A DNA stretch of 64,000 nt from Onchocerca lupi (Eukaryota; Nematoda; Chromadorea; Rhabditida; Onchocercidae): contig JAOVVO010000173.1 in assembly GCA_028564675.1 (NCBI GenBank), forward strand, positions 62,001 to 126,000. The letters run 5' to 3'. Position 1 is the first letter of the stretch. Each line of letters begins with the position of its first letter. The position numbers were made by a program, and so were the translations under genes. This document shows positions 1-13,235 of this stretch, piece by piece. The notes beneath the pieces are model-generated. The model had not been told where the DNA came from. It saw only the letters and a program-made list of their open reading frames with translations, and searched no databases.

Positions 1-90
1 AAATACACACACACATACACATACACACATCCGCATACGCATACATCCACACATATACATATATGTACATACACATACAGTTATTTACAT
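1..90. repeat. CA/TA-rich microsatellite
   Basis: The window opens in a run of imperfect (CA)n and (TA)n dinucleotides (acacaca, tacatatatg, tacacatac). It is simple-sequence DNA with no coding potential. Confidence 0.75.
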
Positions 91-515
91 TCTATATAAA
101 TAAAAATATAAATGTTCGTTGTACATTTCTACCCAACGTTTCAAGTTCTTCACTGACTGATTTGAAATTTTCACACAACGTTGCATTCGAATAGGCGTGT
201 GTTGAAGAACTTTCGGAGATTTAAGATTTCGTACGAAGGAACACTTAAATTTTTATTTATGTAGACTAGCTAGAGAATTTGTGAGCGTTGGACGATATTG
301 CGGGAATGAGATTAGGGAGGAATCAGTCGATGGCATATAAAATAATGAATTGTATTTTCTCTTCTGCTACTGCAGTCTTATCCACACTGCAACATAAATC
401 CGAGCCGAGAGACTTTCTGTGATTTATAGTCATGGGAGGTGTACTGAGCATTCTCGGGGGACAATATTAGGAGAGAGAAAATTTAACAGACTTTGAAATG
501 TGTTGTTAATTGCAG

Positions 516-593
516 AAGCAATCTCCATGGATGCCAGTATCTGTGAAAGCCCATATTCAGGCAGCATGAGTACAGTTTGTGTAATTCAAAGAT
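516..593 (+). other. Possible isolated exon
   Basis: A TTGCAG acceptor at 510-515 and a strong GTAAGTATG donor at 594 bracket 78 bases. They contain an ATG (CCATGGATG context) followed by an open frame of about 22 codons up to the donor. No partner exon was recognised, so this could be a first exon, a non-coding exon or chance. Confidence 0.2.
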
Positions 594-2424
594 GTAAGTA
601 TGTGCAAGTATATGCAGCAATCTGAAAAAGTGTACATTCTCGAAAAGCTATTTTTAAACTCTCAGCACTTATGGTTAGCATCGACCAATCCATTCATTTC
701 CTTCTGGAAGTGAAGAAAAGAAGAATAGGATCAGATGATTCGCAGATAAGCGAATCGTCACATGAAGCACTCCTTCAATCATCTTTTGTACAACTTGTCA
801 TATTGAACATTTTCTAACCAAATAAACATTGCGACGCAAGAAGTTGACTACGGCAGTTTATTTTTCTACTGTTAGCTTTCATCTAATGCTAACTTATAAG
901 AGATAGATGGAATTGAAACATCCAAAAACGAATTGACAAGGATTTACGGATTTCCGTACAGAATAACTCAAAGGATGCAGTACTGAATGGAAGTTGACTA
1001 AAATCTGCGAAATAATCATTTATTGCCTGTAGAAAGAAAAATGTAAAAGAAAAATATATAGGGATTTGGTTTATAGCATTTTTTCGAAGATTTGCAGACG
1101 GACATACTTTTTGTCCGGATGATTAATGCATTTGCAGCACTTTCTGCAAGATCTGCTTTCTTTTGCTGAAGCTACTATTATTTTATTTTATTTTTTTGAA
1201 CTTATCCTGCTTTATAGATTGCCAGCTGTCTCAAATTTTTTTCATCAAACAGTATGATAACGGTAATAATATCATGCATACGCTCGAAATTTGTATTTAA
1301 ATTTTTTATTGAATTCTGGAATATTTGAAGTTGACGCTACTCACGAATTATCTAAATATGAGTACCTACTCATCCTTAACCTGACTCACTTCTGGAATAC
1401 AAAAAAACCAAATTAGAGACAAGTGTCGTAAGAAGTTATTCGGTGTTGGATTACGAAATAAGGAAAATAATAAAACCGTTACAGGTGTAAAGTATCTTAA
1501 GGTATCACTTGTATTTCACAGATGTAAAATAAATAATTACTTATCCACTTCAAAAGTGAGAATATGAGAAAAGATTCATCAAGCACGTAATTATCACTAC
1601 ATGATTCTTGTGTATTGGCAAGAAAATAGTGGAAAAAAAATCTGAACATCGAAATCATGCTTATGAGAATGTTTTGCAGATATGTCTCAAACAGCACTTA
1701 TCATTGATTCGTTTGATATTGATGAGGATGCCAAATGTTCAGTCAAATCGGTTTCCTTCCAGCCTTTTCGACTACCCTAAAATAAAATCAAGAATGTTAT
1801 TTTTTTGAAAAAAATTGTTTAAAGAAAATTAACTTCCGCTTGAGAGAGATTTTTGAGAGAAAAATTGTTAAGTAAAGACATTATTAGAATTATTTGTCAA
1901 TCAATGCAATAGACCCTATGTGGATACATAATCACATATGATTTTTTTAATGAACCTGTTCAGAAATAGATCACAATCATTTTTTAAAAAATACTTTGAC
2001 AATTAAGTAGCCGTTGTTGGTCAAGTAGGACGATATGGAAGAGAGTCGTACATCAGGCGGAATTGTGTACTTCCGAATGAAACTTCGACGTAATCTTTGC
2101 GCACCAGTACCATCGTCTTCAAGGCAGTCCCCAATTACACTAAGTGTGTGCTGATGTAAAGTTATCTGAAAAGGATATTTACTATTACTGATAATTTTGC
2201 GCTCTGTATATTCCAGGAATATTATCGTCTACATGTTGTTGACATAAGATAACTGGAATTTTTTGTCTTGAATTTGAAAAGAAACCTGGATATCTCTTGA
2301 TTGGAAATGTTTTGTGTCCAACTGAATAGTGAAACCATGTTCCGTATTGATAATATCACCAATGCTTGATGAAATTTGTGGAGAACATCTTCTCTGAAAG
2401 ATGTGGAAAGTTTCTTACTGTGAC

Positions 2425-2761
2425 ATGCCAGACTTGAGCTACTGACCATATATCTATCCTCAGTTGATATTTCTGCTACTAATTTGTTTTTAGAAACAGT
2501 TTCTTCATTAAAATAGAAATATCATTAACATCCAAGAAGCTGTCAGCCTGTAGTGAACATCGTTCAGTCGATTTAAAATCCCTGTAATTCATTCCATCGA
2601 TTTATTTTAATCCTTCTTTTTCCATAGATTTCGTAATTTTGATTTTCAATCTTACGGACAAATTTAGTGATAAAATATTAACTCACTAAATTATCAGACT
2701 GACTGATAGTATTCGATGGTTTCGCACTACGATATGCCAGACCTGAGCTACTGGCCATATA
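2425..2761. repeat. Short dispersed direct repeat pair
   Basis: A 28-base motif beginning atgccagac and ending ccatata occurs at 2425-2452 and again at 2734-2761 with two mismatches. The word cttctctgaaagat also occurs twice, near 2389 and 2805. The pair looks like remnants of an old repeat family or a local duplication. Confidence 0.45.
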
Positions 2762-5700
2762 ACCATTCGACTGCTTCGACCGTCCAGATTGCCATAAATC
2801 GTCTTCTCTGAAAGATTTACAAAGTTGTGCAGTCATTAGTGGAAAATATGAAATATTCCTTAGTTGCTCTTATCAACAAGATATGTTATTTCGACTACTG
2901 TACCATTATTCCTAGTCTAAATAAAGATCTGGTTCGCAGACAGATTTCATTTGAAATTTTTGAAAAATATATCTGAAATCGTTTTTGCTCCTGCGATCTT
3001 AATTTTTCCCATCCTGAAATGCTCGTCATTCCTATCCTATAATTTTGCGTTATTTGTACAAACTTAACAAAATGGATTCCTCGCCTTGAAATTTCAACAA
3101 TTCACCGAATAAGGAAATATATTTAAATAAATATGAAAAAATAATGGAACAAAATTAATTTAAAAACCATAAAGCAAACTGCTGTTATCTATCTAAATAT
3201 ATCTTTTTTTCTTCTATTTTTACTAGAATTATTTGCAGCAATTTTTGTAATACAGTTATTAAGTCTGAGATTAAACTATTACTGAATTATTCCCCTGCTC
3301 AAAAGAGTGAATTACATTACGCAGCAACAGACAAAAAGACAGAAATTTGTATGAGAGAAACTCATTCCTGAAATATTAGTATTTTATTCAAAAGATTCTT
3401 CGGTAAGTAAATAATTCCGATGTAATCTTTCATTTTTACATCAATCCGCAGCCTGATGAAAAAATAATATAAATATTGTATATTTTTAGTTGAAATCATT
3501 CCTAATCAGATAACATAGTAATTCAGCAAATTTTGGAACTTAAAAATAACTGGGAAATGAAGTATTCAATTATATAACTGAATGAATATATGAAGACAGC
3601 CTATCTTGTTTTCGCTAAGCCTTGATAGTTTAAATTTCGGGAATCGAAAGTTTCTTTTAATTTATTCTCTAACTAATTGCTCATTGAAATTGAAAAAATA
3701 GTGATACCTGCTGATTGATTTTCAAGTTTTTCACGAAACTGTGAGGTATCAAGTAATTAGAAATCCATCGAGCAATGCCTTCTCCTCATATGGTCATAAC
3801 ACAGTTCACATTACGATGATAAGAATGTTCAAAATAACAATTTGCTTACATGGGTTGATAACTCGGTCGAGCAATATATGCGACTTGCATCGATGTGACA
3901 TGTCGCTGTTGTGCATCAGATTTTTGCATCAGATTCTCGTGTCGATTCCATTTTGTCTCATCTCTTTCCTACAATTTTTGCATATTCAAAGACACCTCAT
4001 TACTGTATGATTAAAATCCAGCATCATGCAAATAAAATAAAACATAAATTTTTGAAGAGCAGGAATCTTTTCGTTCTCGATTGAATGTCTAAAAAGATAA
4101 ATGAAAAAGTCAGATTGATAATTATCCGACTCAGCACTTTTCAAAAAAGCAAGCTCTGACAATACGAAGTATTACTATTCATAAGACTTCGCAAAATTTT
4201 AATTTAATCTTCTTTGCCTATCACCGAGCAATGAAAATTAGAATCAGAATAACTGCCTACTGATCTGATTGATATTATAAAATGGAATGCGAAAGTGCAC
4301 ATTTATGGCATATTTTACTACAACGAATGAAATATAATTTTATTTCAAAATTACGTCATTCTTCTCGTCTACTGATCCATCCACCTATATAAGGGCTTTC
4401 AAGAGACGAACATTTCACGTTTGTTGTGAAAAAATAAGACGATGAAATGAAAATATTCGATGTGATTCGACATTCTGTATTTCAATTTAGCTTTCTTAAT
4501 AGAACAAAAATTTTGACTTAAATCTTCAATTAATTGATCATATGAAGTACGCAACTTCAGCTCAGTTAACTTTGCTAAAAATGGATATTTCATCTTATTT
4601 TTTTAGCTTTTTGTTATTGTTATCGTATGGAATATTTTAACATAATTGCAAATATCAAAAGATAACCTGTCATACGAGTTAAAAATAAAATTTAAAAAAA
4701 ATAAAAGAACAGTAACAAAAAAAAAAAAGCTAAAAAATCTGCTCGTTCATCATTTAATCAAATACAAAACTAACCAAACTATTTCCAGCGCTTTTCATCT
4801 TTCGATAATATCCATCTGAATTGTAAACACGAAACATTCTTTCACATGAAATTATTGTTGTAAAGCATTGCAAGAGTTAAGCAAACATTGATAATCATTT
4901 AAATATCAATCGATTTGAGCGATATAATTTTACAGTATCAAAAAGCAATCGTTCAGTATCACAAAAATGATAAGAAAAATGAAAGGAAGAGAAGAGATGA
5001 TTAACATATGAATTCATGAGTTGCGAGAGCAGGAAACGGCAGAGTGTCAGTTTGTCCTTATGTTTTATATTTCTGATGTGAGCAACTGATAAAAATGTTT
5101 TCATCTCATGTAAAAATTATCTTAGCATTATGGTATGTTTGATATCGATAAGAGAGGGTGTTTTTTGTATTGTCGAGAATTAAAGATCTCGATTGATCAA
5201 AGAACTAATATTTGAAGTTTCAAAACTTTCGGTTTAGCAAAAGATAAGAAGTATTTATCTAATCTCTAGATAAGGGAGTGCACTACAAAGCATTCTAATT
5301 TCAATGAAGTAATGTCATGTGCCAACTTCCCATAAAAAAAACTTGCAAAAATGCTAAAGTATGCCCTTTCATAATTATACAGTAAATATGCATGAATTTA
5401 ACATGTAATTTAACATGAGAAATAAAATGATGTCGAGTGGGACGATTTTCAGTTTCAACTTGTACAGTACCGATCAGTGTCTAGAAAATATTTGCGCAAA
5501 ATTCAAAAAATATTTATTTCTTGTTTTTCTTTTTTCTATTCTTAACCGAAGCGAAGAGATTCCAATTCCAATTGTTCCATATTTATAATTTATGTGAGAA
5601 TTTGATCCATTTATGCCTATTTTTTCCGCAAAAATTGCTATTTCTCAATTTACGGCAAATAAGAGAAATTTGTTGACACAACAGCGCTGTCACAAAATGC

Positions 5701-6219
5701 TTACCTTTCAACAATCATAAAAAAGCCTATCTGTTTCTACATATTGCGGTTCAATTCACTTGAGATAATTTATTTCTCTAGCATAAAATTCAAAAGAGTA
5801 TATCATAGTCTGGCAAAGTAATAAACAGCGGAATTTCACTTATTTAAATTATTTGTTAATAAATTATCAAATGATGGCATTGATAGAATAGCAAATTTTT
5901 TAAGATACTAATGATAATGATACTTATCACCAAGAGATGATACTAATCACTACGGTTCGCTTATTGCATTCTGTTTTCTGATGTCAACTTATCACATACT
6001 GTTACATGCCACTTTGTGTGTCAGATACTGTCACAGATAAGCACTTTCAAAAAAATTTGTCAACCTGTTCAATTTTCCCTTTCACCTATTAATTTAGTTG
6101 AGCATAAAATGATGTTTTCTCGACTTGCTTGAAACATTACATTATTTGTGCCACTTCAGTAATGTGATGGATAAAATAGAATGGCTTAGATATTTTGTTG
6201 GAGACAGAAATTAGACATC

Positions 6220-6241
6220 TTTTTTTTTTTTTTTTTTTTTT
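6220..6241. repeat. Poly-T tract (22 T)
   Basis: An uninterrupted run of T. It could be a retroposed poly-A tail read on the other strand, but no element is recognisable beside it. Confidence 0.7.
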
Positions 6242-8216
6242 CAAAATTTCTCGATAAAACGAGTTAGAAATTGATTATGCAGGGAAATGAAGGATATGAA
6301 AAAAGCCATCAACAATTAATGGATAGGAAAATAAACAAACATTGTGATGACACACTTGGAATGTTACCTGCTGAATGCATCCATCTGAAAGTGATGCATG
6401 CATGCACAACAATATATTGCACATTCAGGAAAATTGCAAATCATTTTTATAATTCATTTTTACAAGAAGATTTTCCGACAAATGACTGATAACAGATTAG
6501 TATCTTTCATTCCTTTTCAGTCTCCTTTTTACCGACTAAAATAAACTTTAAAAAATTTTAAACTTTTGAAAAAATTTCAAAACAGAAGACAATATTCCCG
6601 TTTGTTTGAAGTTCCATGCAAATCTATAACAATTTTCGTCATTTTAAAATAATTTGACCAAATTTTATTGGTAATTTCTAGACTAAACGTTATTTCTTAA
6701 TAGAAAGAGTGACTACAATGGACTAATCTACGCATTCTCAAACCTATTTGGCAGCGTTGACATTGACATTACAAGTTAGAATGATTCTGTTTATCATGAT
6801 CCTTCCATATGTCAAGTAATTCTTGCAGAAGAAAAAATATATTCAAAGAAATAATTCTCTTCGAAAACACAATCTGTCCAAGACTAGTAGTTTGAAGATG
6901 TAAAACCAAACAGACAGGAAATAGAAGCGAGGAAATAAAAACATTACTGAAAAATAAAATATCAGTGAAAAAAAAAAAAAAAAAAAAGGGAAATTTGCAA
7001 TTTTTAGGACAGAATTGAGGGAATTCAAGATTTGCTCCTTATTGAAGTCATTTTAAATGAATAGTTTATATTCAAGAAAGAGATAAAAAAGTTGGGAGAA
7101 GTAGCGATCGTATTTTGATTCCTGCCTTATGTACACACCATTCACTAATCGATTTTTAACGGATCGTTTGCATAACTCAATGTCTATTACTATTGCTTGT
7201 TAGCCAGTTTTAATCAAAATTTGAAAAGTATTCTATCATTATTGTTTGAACAAAATGAAATAGAACAATGCTGCAAATTTCCAAACTGCTTTCTAGGTTT
7301 CCTCTAATGTATACAGATCTTTCAGGTAAGATTTATATACATTTGAAAAAGCCTTGAACAATATTATTTATATTATTTACTAAAATTTAGGAGCAAAGAA
7401 GTGGAATGAAAATTTTTATCAACTATGTATTGCCATTAGATAAAACAAACAAAATGAAAGAAAGAAGTAAGGAGGATGATTTTAACAACACTGTGGAACT
7501 TGAAAAGAACATAAATTCTGCAATATAAGAATTTTAAAAACTAAAATTTCAATCAGTTGAAAATTATTTTTAACATTTCATTTCTTGAAAATTATTGGCA
7601 TATATTTCAAAATTTTTGAAATATGTTAATGATTAGTGTTAATCACTAATATACTTTGAAGATTTTCGAAATTCAGTCTAAAAAATCTAGGAAAGAAGTG
7701 GCCAATATTTTGATAAATAATAAAAGATAACAGTCGTCTAGATGTTTACTAAAACTAAACGCTTGTCCTGCAAAAGAAATTGAAGACTCTTCAGAATTTG
7801 AAAATATTAAGTAAAAGAAGTCGAAAAATTAAATTCTTGCACACATAGTTGATTGAAACCTTCCGATAGGCATTATAATATAATATTCCTAGGATTTTTG
7901 ATATTTTGTAAAATCATCTTTCTTGCACATATTTTTTGCCAGTATAATACTCCGCCTTGAAAATTCTACACACTATCGCATGGCTGGAAGAAATTAAATT
8001 TTAAATTTGATTTCAAATTAATTTCGATATTTTGAAATATATTTTGGAAGAAGTCAAATTTTGAAAAGAATAATGTATGGTTGTATTGGACGATACATTG
8101 GTCATTTTGCATTAAACGGTATCATAATAATACTTAAAATCAAAGTGAATATAAGTGGATCCAAAATCCGATCATCTTATCCTATCAATCCAAACCAGAA
8201 GTATCCCATTAGTCCT

Positions 8217-8305
8217 AATATCCTGGAGATCATAATATCCTGTGGGTCCAAATGTTCTGGAAGTTATAATGTCCTCTTGGGTCATAACATACTGTGGCTA
8301 CTTCG
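8217..8305. repeat. Degenerate tandem repeat, about 18-bp unit
   Basis: Five or so imperfect units of the pattern aatatcctgtgggtcca follow one another: tatcctggagatcat, tatcctgtgggtcca, gttctggaagttat, gtcctcttgggtcat, atactgtggctac. A 109-codon open frame from 8061 to 8390 overlaps the block, but its length is probably due to the repeat. Confidence 0.4.
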
Positions 8306-8807
8306 GCACCATACGGCTTTTGATAGCAAACAATGTTTTTTTGCAAATTTCTCTTATTTCAGCACTTTTCATCTGGTGGTCCATCAATGATTTTAACTTC
8401 GCCAAATCCAAGACACAGATTCCTGGAACATATGGCAAATAATTCAGGAGCTCAATTAATACTGCTAATTGCAAATCAGATGACTGAGTTTAAGAAATTG
8501 GTCATTTTTTGCATTTGCTCCAAGTTAAAAATTTAAGTTAAAAAATAACAGTCCAAAGATTTCATATCATTTCTAGAATGAACCAAATTTCATTTTTCGT
8601 TACATTTTGTGGAGACTTACTTCGATATAGCTCAACAATTCTGTCTTCATTTATGCTTTAGATGTTAACAAAGAGCGAGAAAAAATATCGGAACGTGCAA
8701 AATGCACATTTTATTTCATAAGCATCGTTGTCTCAACCTGACCAATTTTAATTGGCCAAGTCTCAATGACTTTCATGATTCTAAACATTCACACATCCCG
8801 ATTTTCA

Positions 8808-9583
8808 TCATCCCTCATTGCCCGATATTATACGTTTGCTTCTGAGAATTGAATCTCTTAAAAATGATATGCATATTTTATGCATGCCTGTACGTGCATG
8901 TTCAAACCATTGCAAGTACTTATCAGCACTATTACTTATATGGAGATCCATCGATTTTGTAAGTGCAACCACCGTCTGATCAAAATATCTCACCGATAGA
9001 TACGACCGAACTTTGACCTATCTTCCATCTTAACGACGAAAATAGATAAGCAACCAGTCTGCGGGATGACTAGTTGCATTTAGGCTGCGTGATAGACGGC
9101 ACCTTCTTCTAAAGTTAACAGATTATTCGTCCACTTTATAGAAGTTGGGGTTTCCTTCGTCAAAAGTGGACGAGTGCCAAACTGAAAAGCTATTGTTCTA
9201 ATTTGCAAATGTCAAGTCAAAAGTTTCCAATCTTTCAGATGGCACATTTTTCCTGCCATAATATTCGACGCTTCAGAAAGACCAATCTCACTCATAAAAG
9301 ATCTATGTTCTGCAAACTTTGGCTTCCATGAATTTTACAGACCATGAGGGATAATTAATCTATTTGTTGGGATTTACGTCCACGTACGTGCTTTATTATG
9401 TAAAGTGTCAGATGTTGGCATTCCGTAACAGTTTTCAGGTATGTCATGGCGTTCAGCATTGTGCAGTGCTTCCAAAACACTCATCGGATCACCTAGTTTG
9501 CATCTTTCAGTACGTTCCCACATTTTATTATAATTTGTTAGAAAATTTTGACTGATTCCCTTAAATCTATGATATTTTGACAA
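8808..9583 (-). pseudogene. Possible remnants of an unrecognised minus-strand gene
   Basis: Three stretches on the minus strand read like coding sequence although none is long: 9583-9374 (69 codons), about 9335-9210 (about 40 codons, ending in TGA) and 8993-8808 (61 codons). Their residues are diverse rather than the F/K/I/N-rich output of random AT-rich DNA. Stops separate the pieces and I could not join them with good splice sites. It could be a decayed gene or transposon, or exons of a gene I do not recognise. Confidence 0.2.
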
Positions 9584-9650
9584 AAATATATTCTCTGATG
9601 ATCTGCCTTACCAATTTTAATTTGTGACAACTTAGATTATATAAGTAATA

Positions 9651-12600
9651 ATGGCAGTATCATTTAATATTCGTCGACATTATATCTCGCTCATTTCATA
9701 AGCTTTTATATATAGCATTTATTTATACATATGCTTTATTTTTCAGAATATCGAAGAATTTTCTGCTGCATTTTTATTTAGTTTAAAAATGAACTAAATA
9801 AAGATGCGGCAGAAAATTTAACTTATTTTGTACTGTCTAACATTATTTAATCGTTTGACACATCATTCAGCTCAGAACGACAGCAGCTTATGTAACACGT
9901 GATATATTGAGTAATATTTCTGCACCTAAAGTTACATCTTTGAAGAATGGATTTCGTATTGTCACAGAAACTAACGAACGACCAACCGTCGCCGTAAGTA
10001 ATGTTTTATTTGCTTAAAATTCTAAGAAATTTTCATATAAATATAATCATGTATATATAATCACATTGTATTTTCTGTTTATCATAACACTGATGCAATT
10101 ATTGATTTCTTTTTATCTCAGCAATTGCATACACTACAACAACCTAGTTTCAGAAGTTAGGATATATTTAGAAGGAGTTATAGATTGGCATTTGGATCGA
10201 TTCCGGAAGTCGTTTTGAAGATGAAATGAAGAATGGAACTGCAAATTTCCTGGAACACATGATGTACCGTGTATGTCGAGTTTTAATATTTTTGAATATT
10301 GCAGTGGTTTAAAAATTTTTTCTCATTTTTTACAGGGCACAGAAAAACGGTCACAAACAGAACTGATGAAAGAATTAGAAAAGATCGGTGCAAGATTTGA
10401 TTCATATACTTCCAGAGAGCACAACGCGTTTTTTGTGCAGTGCATCGCAAAAGACGTAGAAAATGGTAATTTAAAATATAGAAAGAATAGAAATCCTTCG
10501 CAAAGTACAAAGGGATGGATTGAGCGTTTCCCTCAACTTTTCAAATAAATGTTTTTGCTCATTGCAGTAGTGGAACTTTTGGCCGATGTATTACGGAACT
10601 CCAAATTAGATCAAGCGGCCTTGGAAACGGAACGTACTCGAATTCTGCGTGAAATAAATAAAGCGGCTGAAGATTATAGTGAAGTAGTTTTTGATTATCT
10701 TCACGATGCTGCTTTCCAGGGAACAGCTATGGCTAAATCCATCTACGGTACGGAGGAGACTATTAGGTAAATTTGATGTTTTATAGATAGGGCTTCTTCT
10801 ATTTCAGAACCTTTTCAGTCATATACAACTTCAATTAATAGAACTACAAGAGTTGATTCTAAAATGATAAATTACATATGTTCATCGAAATTATTTATGA
10901 TTGAAAGATAGAAAGTAATAAAGAAAATAAAAAATTTATAAAAATAAGAATAAAGTGAAGAAATGTTTTCTGCAGTCATTTTTTTACTTACCACTACCTA
11001 TTTGCAGGAATTTGACACAAAATGATTTGCGCAAATATATAGATGTTCAATATAGACCATCTCGAATGGTACTGAGTGCAGTTGGTAATATTGATCATTC
11101 CAAAGTTGCAGACCTCGCTGAACGATATTTTGATAGTCTTAAGGTTGGTCAGTCAGGAAATGCTCCTGATTCGAAAGGAATTCGTTTCACGGGAAGCGAG
11201 GTGATTTTTAATCTCAGTAAATTCATAATTAATTTCTTGCACATTTTGAATGTTAGGTATGAGAATGGAACTTCCTATTCTAGTAAATTTTTTATAACTC
11301 ATAAATGGACGACTTTAACAACATTATTCTTTGAGGTCACTTATTTAATAGATGCTGTTGTTTCAGTTCTTATATCGGAATGATGATATTCCTTTTATGT
11401 ATGGCACACTGGCAGTTGAAGGTGTTGGTTTCAATCATCCCGATGCTATTCCATTAAAAGTTGCAAGCGCGGTAAGCTAAACCTGTATGTAATGGATTTA
11501 CTTCTTATTTATCTGGCTTTCCAAGAGGATTAAGGCTGTAGAAGCGCTTAGCATCAGCTGGCAAATGCTGCTGTGAATGGAAAAAAAATTTTTATGCCGA
11601 TAAAAAACATAGCAGATGCATTTTTCAGATGATTGGTGATTGGGATTGTACACAGTTGTCATCAACTAATGCTGTCACTGCTGTTGCACAGAAAATTTCG
11701 ACAGGTTATGGTGTACATCAGTTGAAGTCATTTTCCATCAATTACGGCGACTGTGGTTTATTTGGATTCTATGTCGTTATGAATGGTAGCGATGTAGCAT
11801 CCACGACATTCGGTATGAAAGAAGTTATTCGGGGTTGGTAAGTATCATTTTACTTGAGTTAGCAGTTTCTAACTGGACTGCACCATATTGAGGCTGATTT
11901 GATTGAACAAAATTTTATTAAATGTTCAAAGTTTTAACGAAAAAGTTTGTTTCAAATCAACTTTTGTTTTTTCAATAACAAAAGCATTAAATATCCATGA
12001 TTCACTGAAGATGACGTTTGAAACATGTACAACATAGTAATGAAAACATTTATAGGGCTTAAAGAAGATAATTTAAATGTAAACGTAGAAAAATGTCGAA
12101 CTTTAGCATAATTATTGCTTGTTCATTGTCAGAATTACTTATTGTAAAATTTTGAGGAAAAAATTGGCAGTAGGAGTATCTGAAGAAGAGGTTGAACGGG
12201 GAAAGAACATGTATAAAACAATTGTATTTTCGGCATTGGAATCAAGCGTTATACGTGCTGATGATATTGCTAAACAGGTGTGTAAAGTATTTCTCTATAG
12301 TTGAATTACAGACTATGTCACGTTTAAAAATTTGGAAGTATTTATTAGTGTTTGATCATTAGTTTTCTTGTTTGTTTGTTTGTTTTTTTTTTCGTCTGTT
12401 GATTTTTAAATAATATATGTCACTTGCGGAATTAATGATGATCTTTATTTGTAATGTGTTCTTTGAGTTTCTATAGATTAAATGACAGCTAAATTACAAA
12501 AAAATACATGGTAATGAATGCAACCATAAAGTTCGGTTTTTCAAACAAACACAATATTCTTTCTAGGTCCTTTATTCTGGTACGGCACAATCATTTTCCG

Positions 12601-12868
12601 ATCTTGAAAATGCTATTGAAAGTGTAGATAAGGAAGCAATAAGTAAAGCTATGAATGAGCATGTCTATGATCGAGATCTCGCAGTTGCAGGAATTGGTAT
12701 ACAGGCTTACTTCTTTTTTTTAACATTATAAATCAAATTTATGTACTGTAGAATATGAATCTTTTTGGATTCTGAAAGCATCAAAGCTTTTTTTTTCTTA
12801 CAGGACGCACCGAAGCATGGCCAGATTACTATCAAATGAGAATAGGCATGAGTTCTTGGCGGTTATAA
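9651..12868 (+). CDS. ucr-1: Cytochrome bc1 complex core protein 1 (M16 peptidase-like)
   Basis: Core subunit of mitochondrial respiratory complex III, on the matrix side of the inner membrane. Exons: 9651-9656, 9871-9993, 10184-10270, 10336-10465, 10568-10766, 11008-11200, 11367-11471, 11629-11837, 12157-12277, 12567-12696, 12804-12868. All phases match, giving about 455 residues, close to C. elegans UCR-1. Family marks are LKNGFRIVTE near the N terminus, GIWIDSGSRFEDE, RPSRMVLSAVGN, and VYDRDLAVAGIGRTEAWPDY at the end. The zinc motif HxxEH of active mitochondrial processing peptidase appears as NFLEH, so the first His is lost. This fits a structural core protein rather than an active beta-MPP. 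The first exon encodes only Met-Ala. It was chosen because no ATG lies in frame in the next exon and the join gives a family-like MALR start. The acceptor at 12156 is the unusual TTTTGAG, needed to avoid a TGA. The Rieske gene follows on the same strand. Confidence 0.92.
9757..9818 (+). repeat. Intronic hairpin (27-bp stem, 8-base loop)
   Basis: Inside intron 1 of ucr-1, 9757-9783 and 9792-9818 are inverted repeats separated by taaaaatg. Two of the 27 pairs are G-U wobbles in the plus-strand RNA and the rest are Watson-Crick. It may be a short inverted-repeat element or an intron-borne hairpin RNA such as a microRNA precursor. Confidence 0.75.
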
Positions 12869-13216
12869 AGTAATAATGTGATTTTTGCAGTTGTAGTATT
12901 GTGCTATTCCAGTACTATTGCTGTTCTTCATTATTCTGTATTGTTTCACAAAATTCTTTTTTTATTGTAACGAGAAGCTTTGTAATTTTATTACTGTTGT
13001 GATAGATTCTATATCGTATTTTTCGCTTGCTATTAAAAGAACGTATAAATGGTTATCAGACTTTAAAGAATTTCTTGATTTTGTTTGTTTTGCGACTATC
13101 TTTATATTTTGAATTTTTTTGACAATGTATTCCAATGTTTAAATTTTTCGATTTTTTCTTTTTTTCATAATTTATTATTGTTTATGTGATCATCATCATC
13201 ATCTAAATCACATTTC

Positions 13217-13235
13217 CAGGTGCTGCTAAAAAATT
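13217..13235 (+). promoter_or_regulatory. Probable trans-splice acceptor before isp-1
   Basis: CATTTCCAG at 13211-13219 ends 16 bases before the isp-1 ATG and 348 bases after the ucr-1 stop codon. No upstream coding exon uses this site. In nematodes such an acceptor just ahead of an ATG normally receives a spliced leader. The leader type cannot be told from genomic DNA. Confidence 0.45.

Larger units (their letters stand above)
91..8800. other. Gene-poor AT-rich region
   Basis: I find no recognisable gene here. Open frames are short (at most about 109 codons) and look like chance frames in AT-rich DNA. Present are one possible exon (516-593), a short direct repeat (2425-2452 and 2734-2761), a T22 tract (6220-6241), an A-rich tract near 6970 and a degenerate 18-bp repeat block near 8217-8305. 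It could hold regulatory DNA, decayed repeats or exons of an unrecognised gene. Confidence 0.5.

Noticed and set aside
8061..8390. 109-codon open frame
   Set aside because: Much of it lies over a degenerate tandem repeat, and two overlapping frames are equally open. No protein family is suggested.
9651..12868. Calling core protein 1 an active mitochondrial processing peptidase beta subunit
   Set aside because: The zinc-binding HxxEH motif is degenerate (NFLEH), as in core proteins without peptidase activity.
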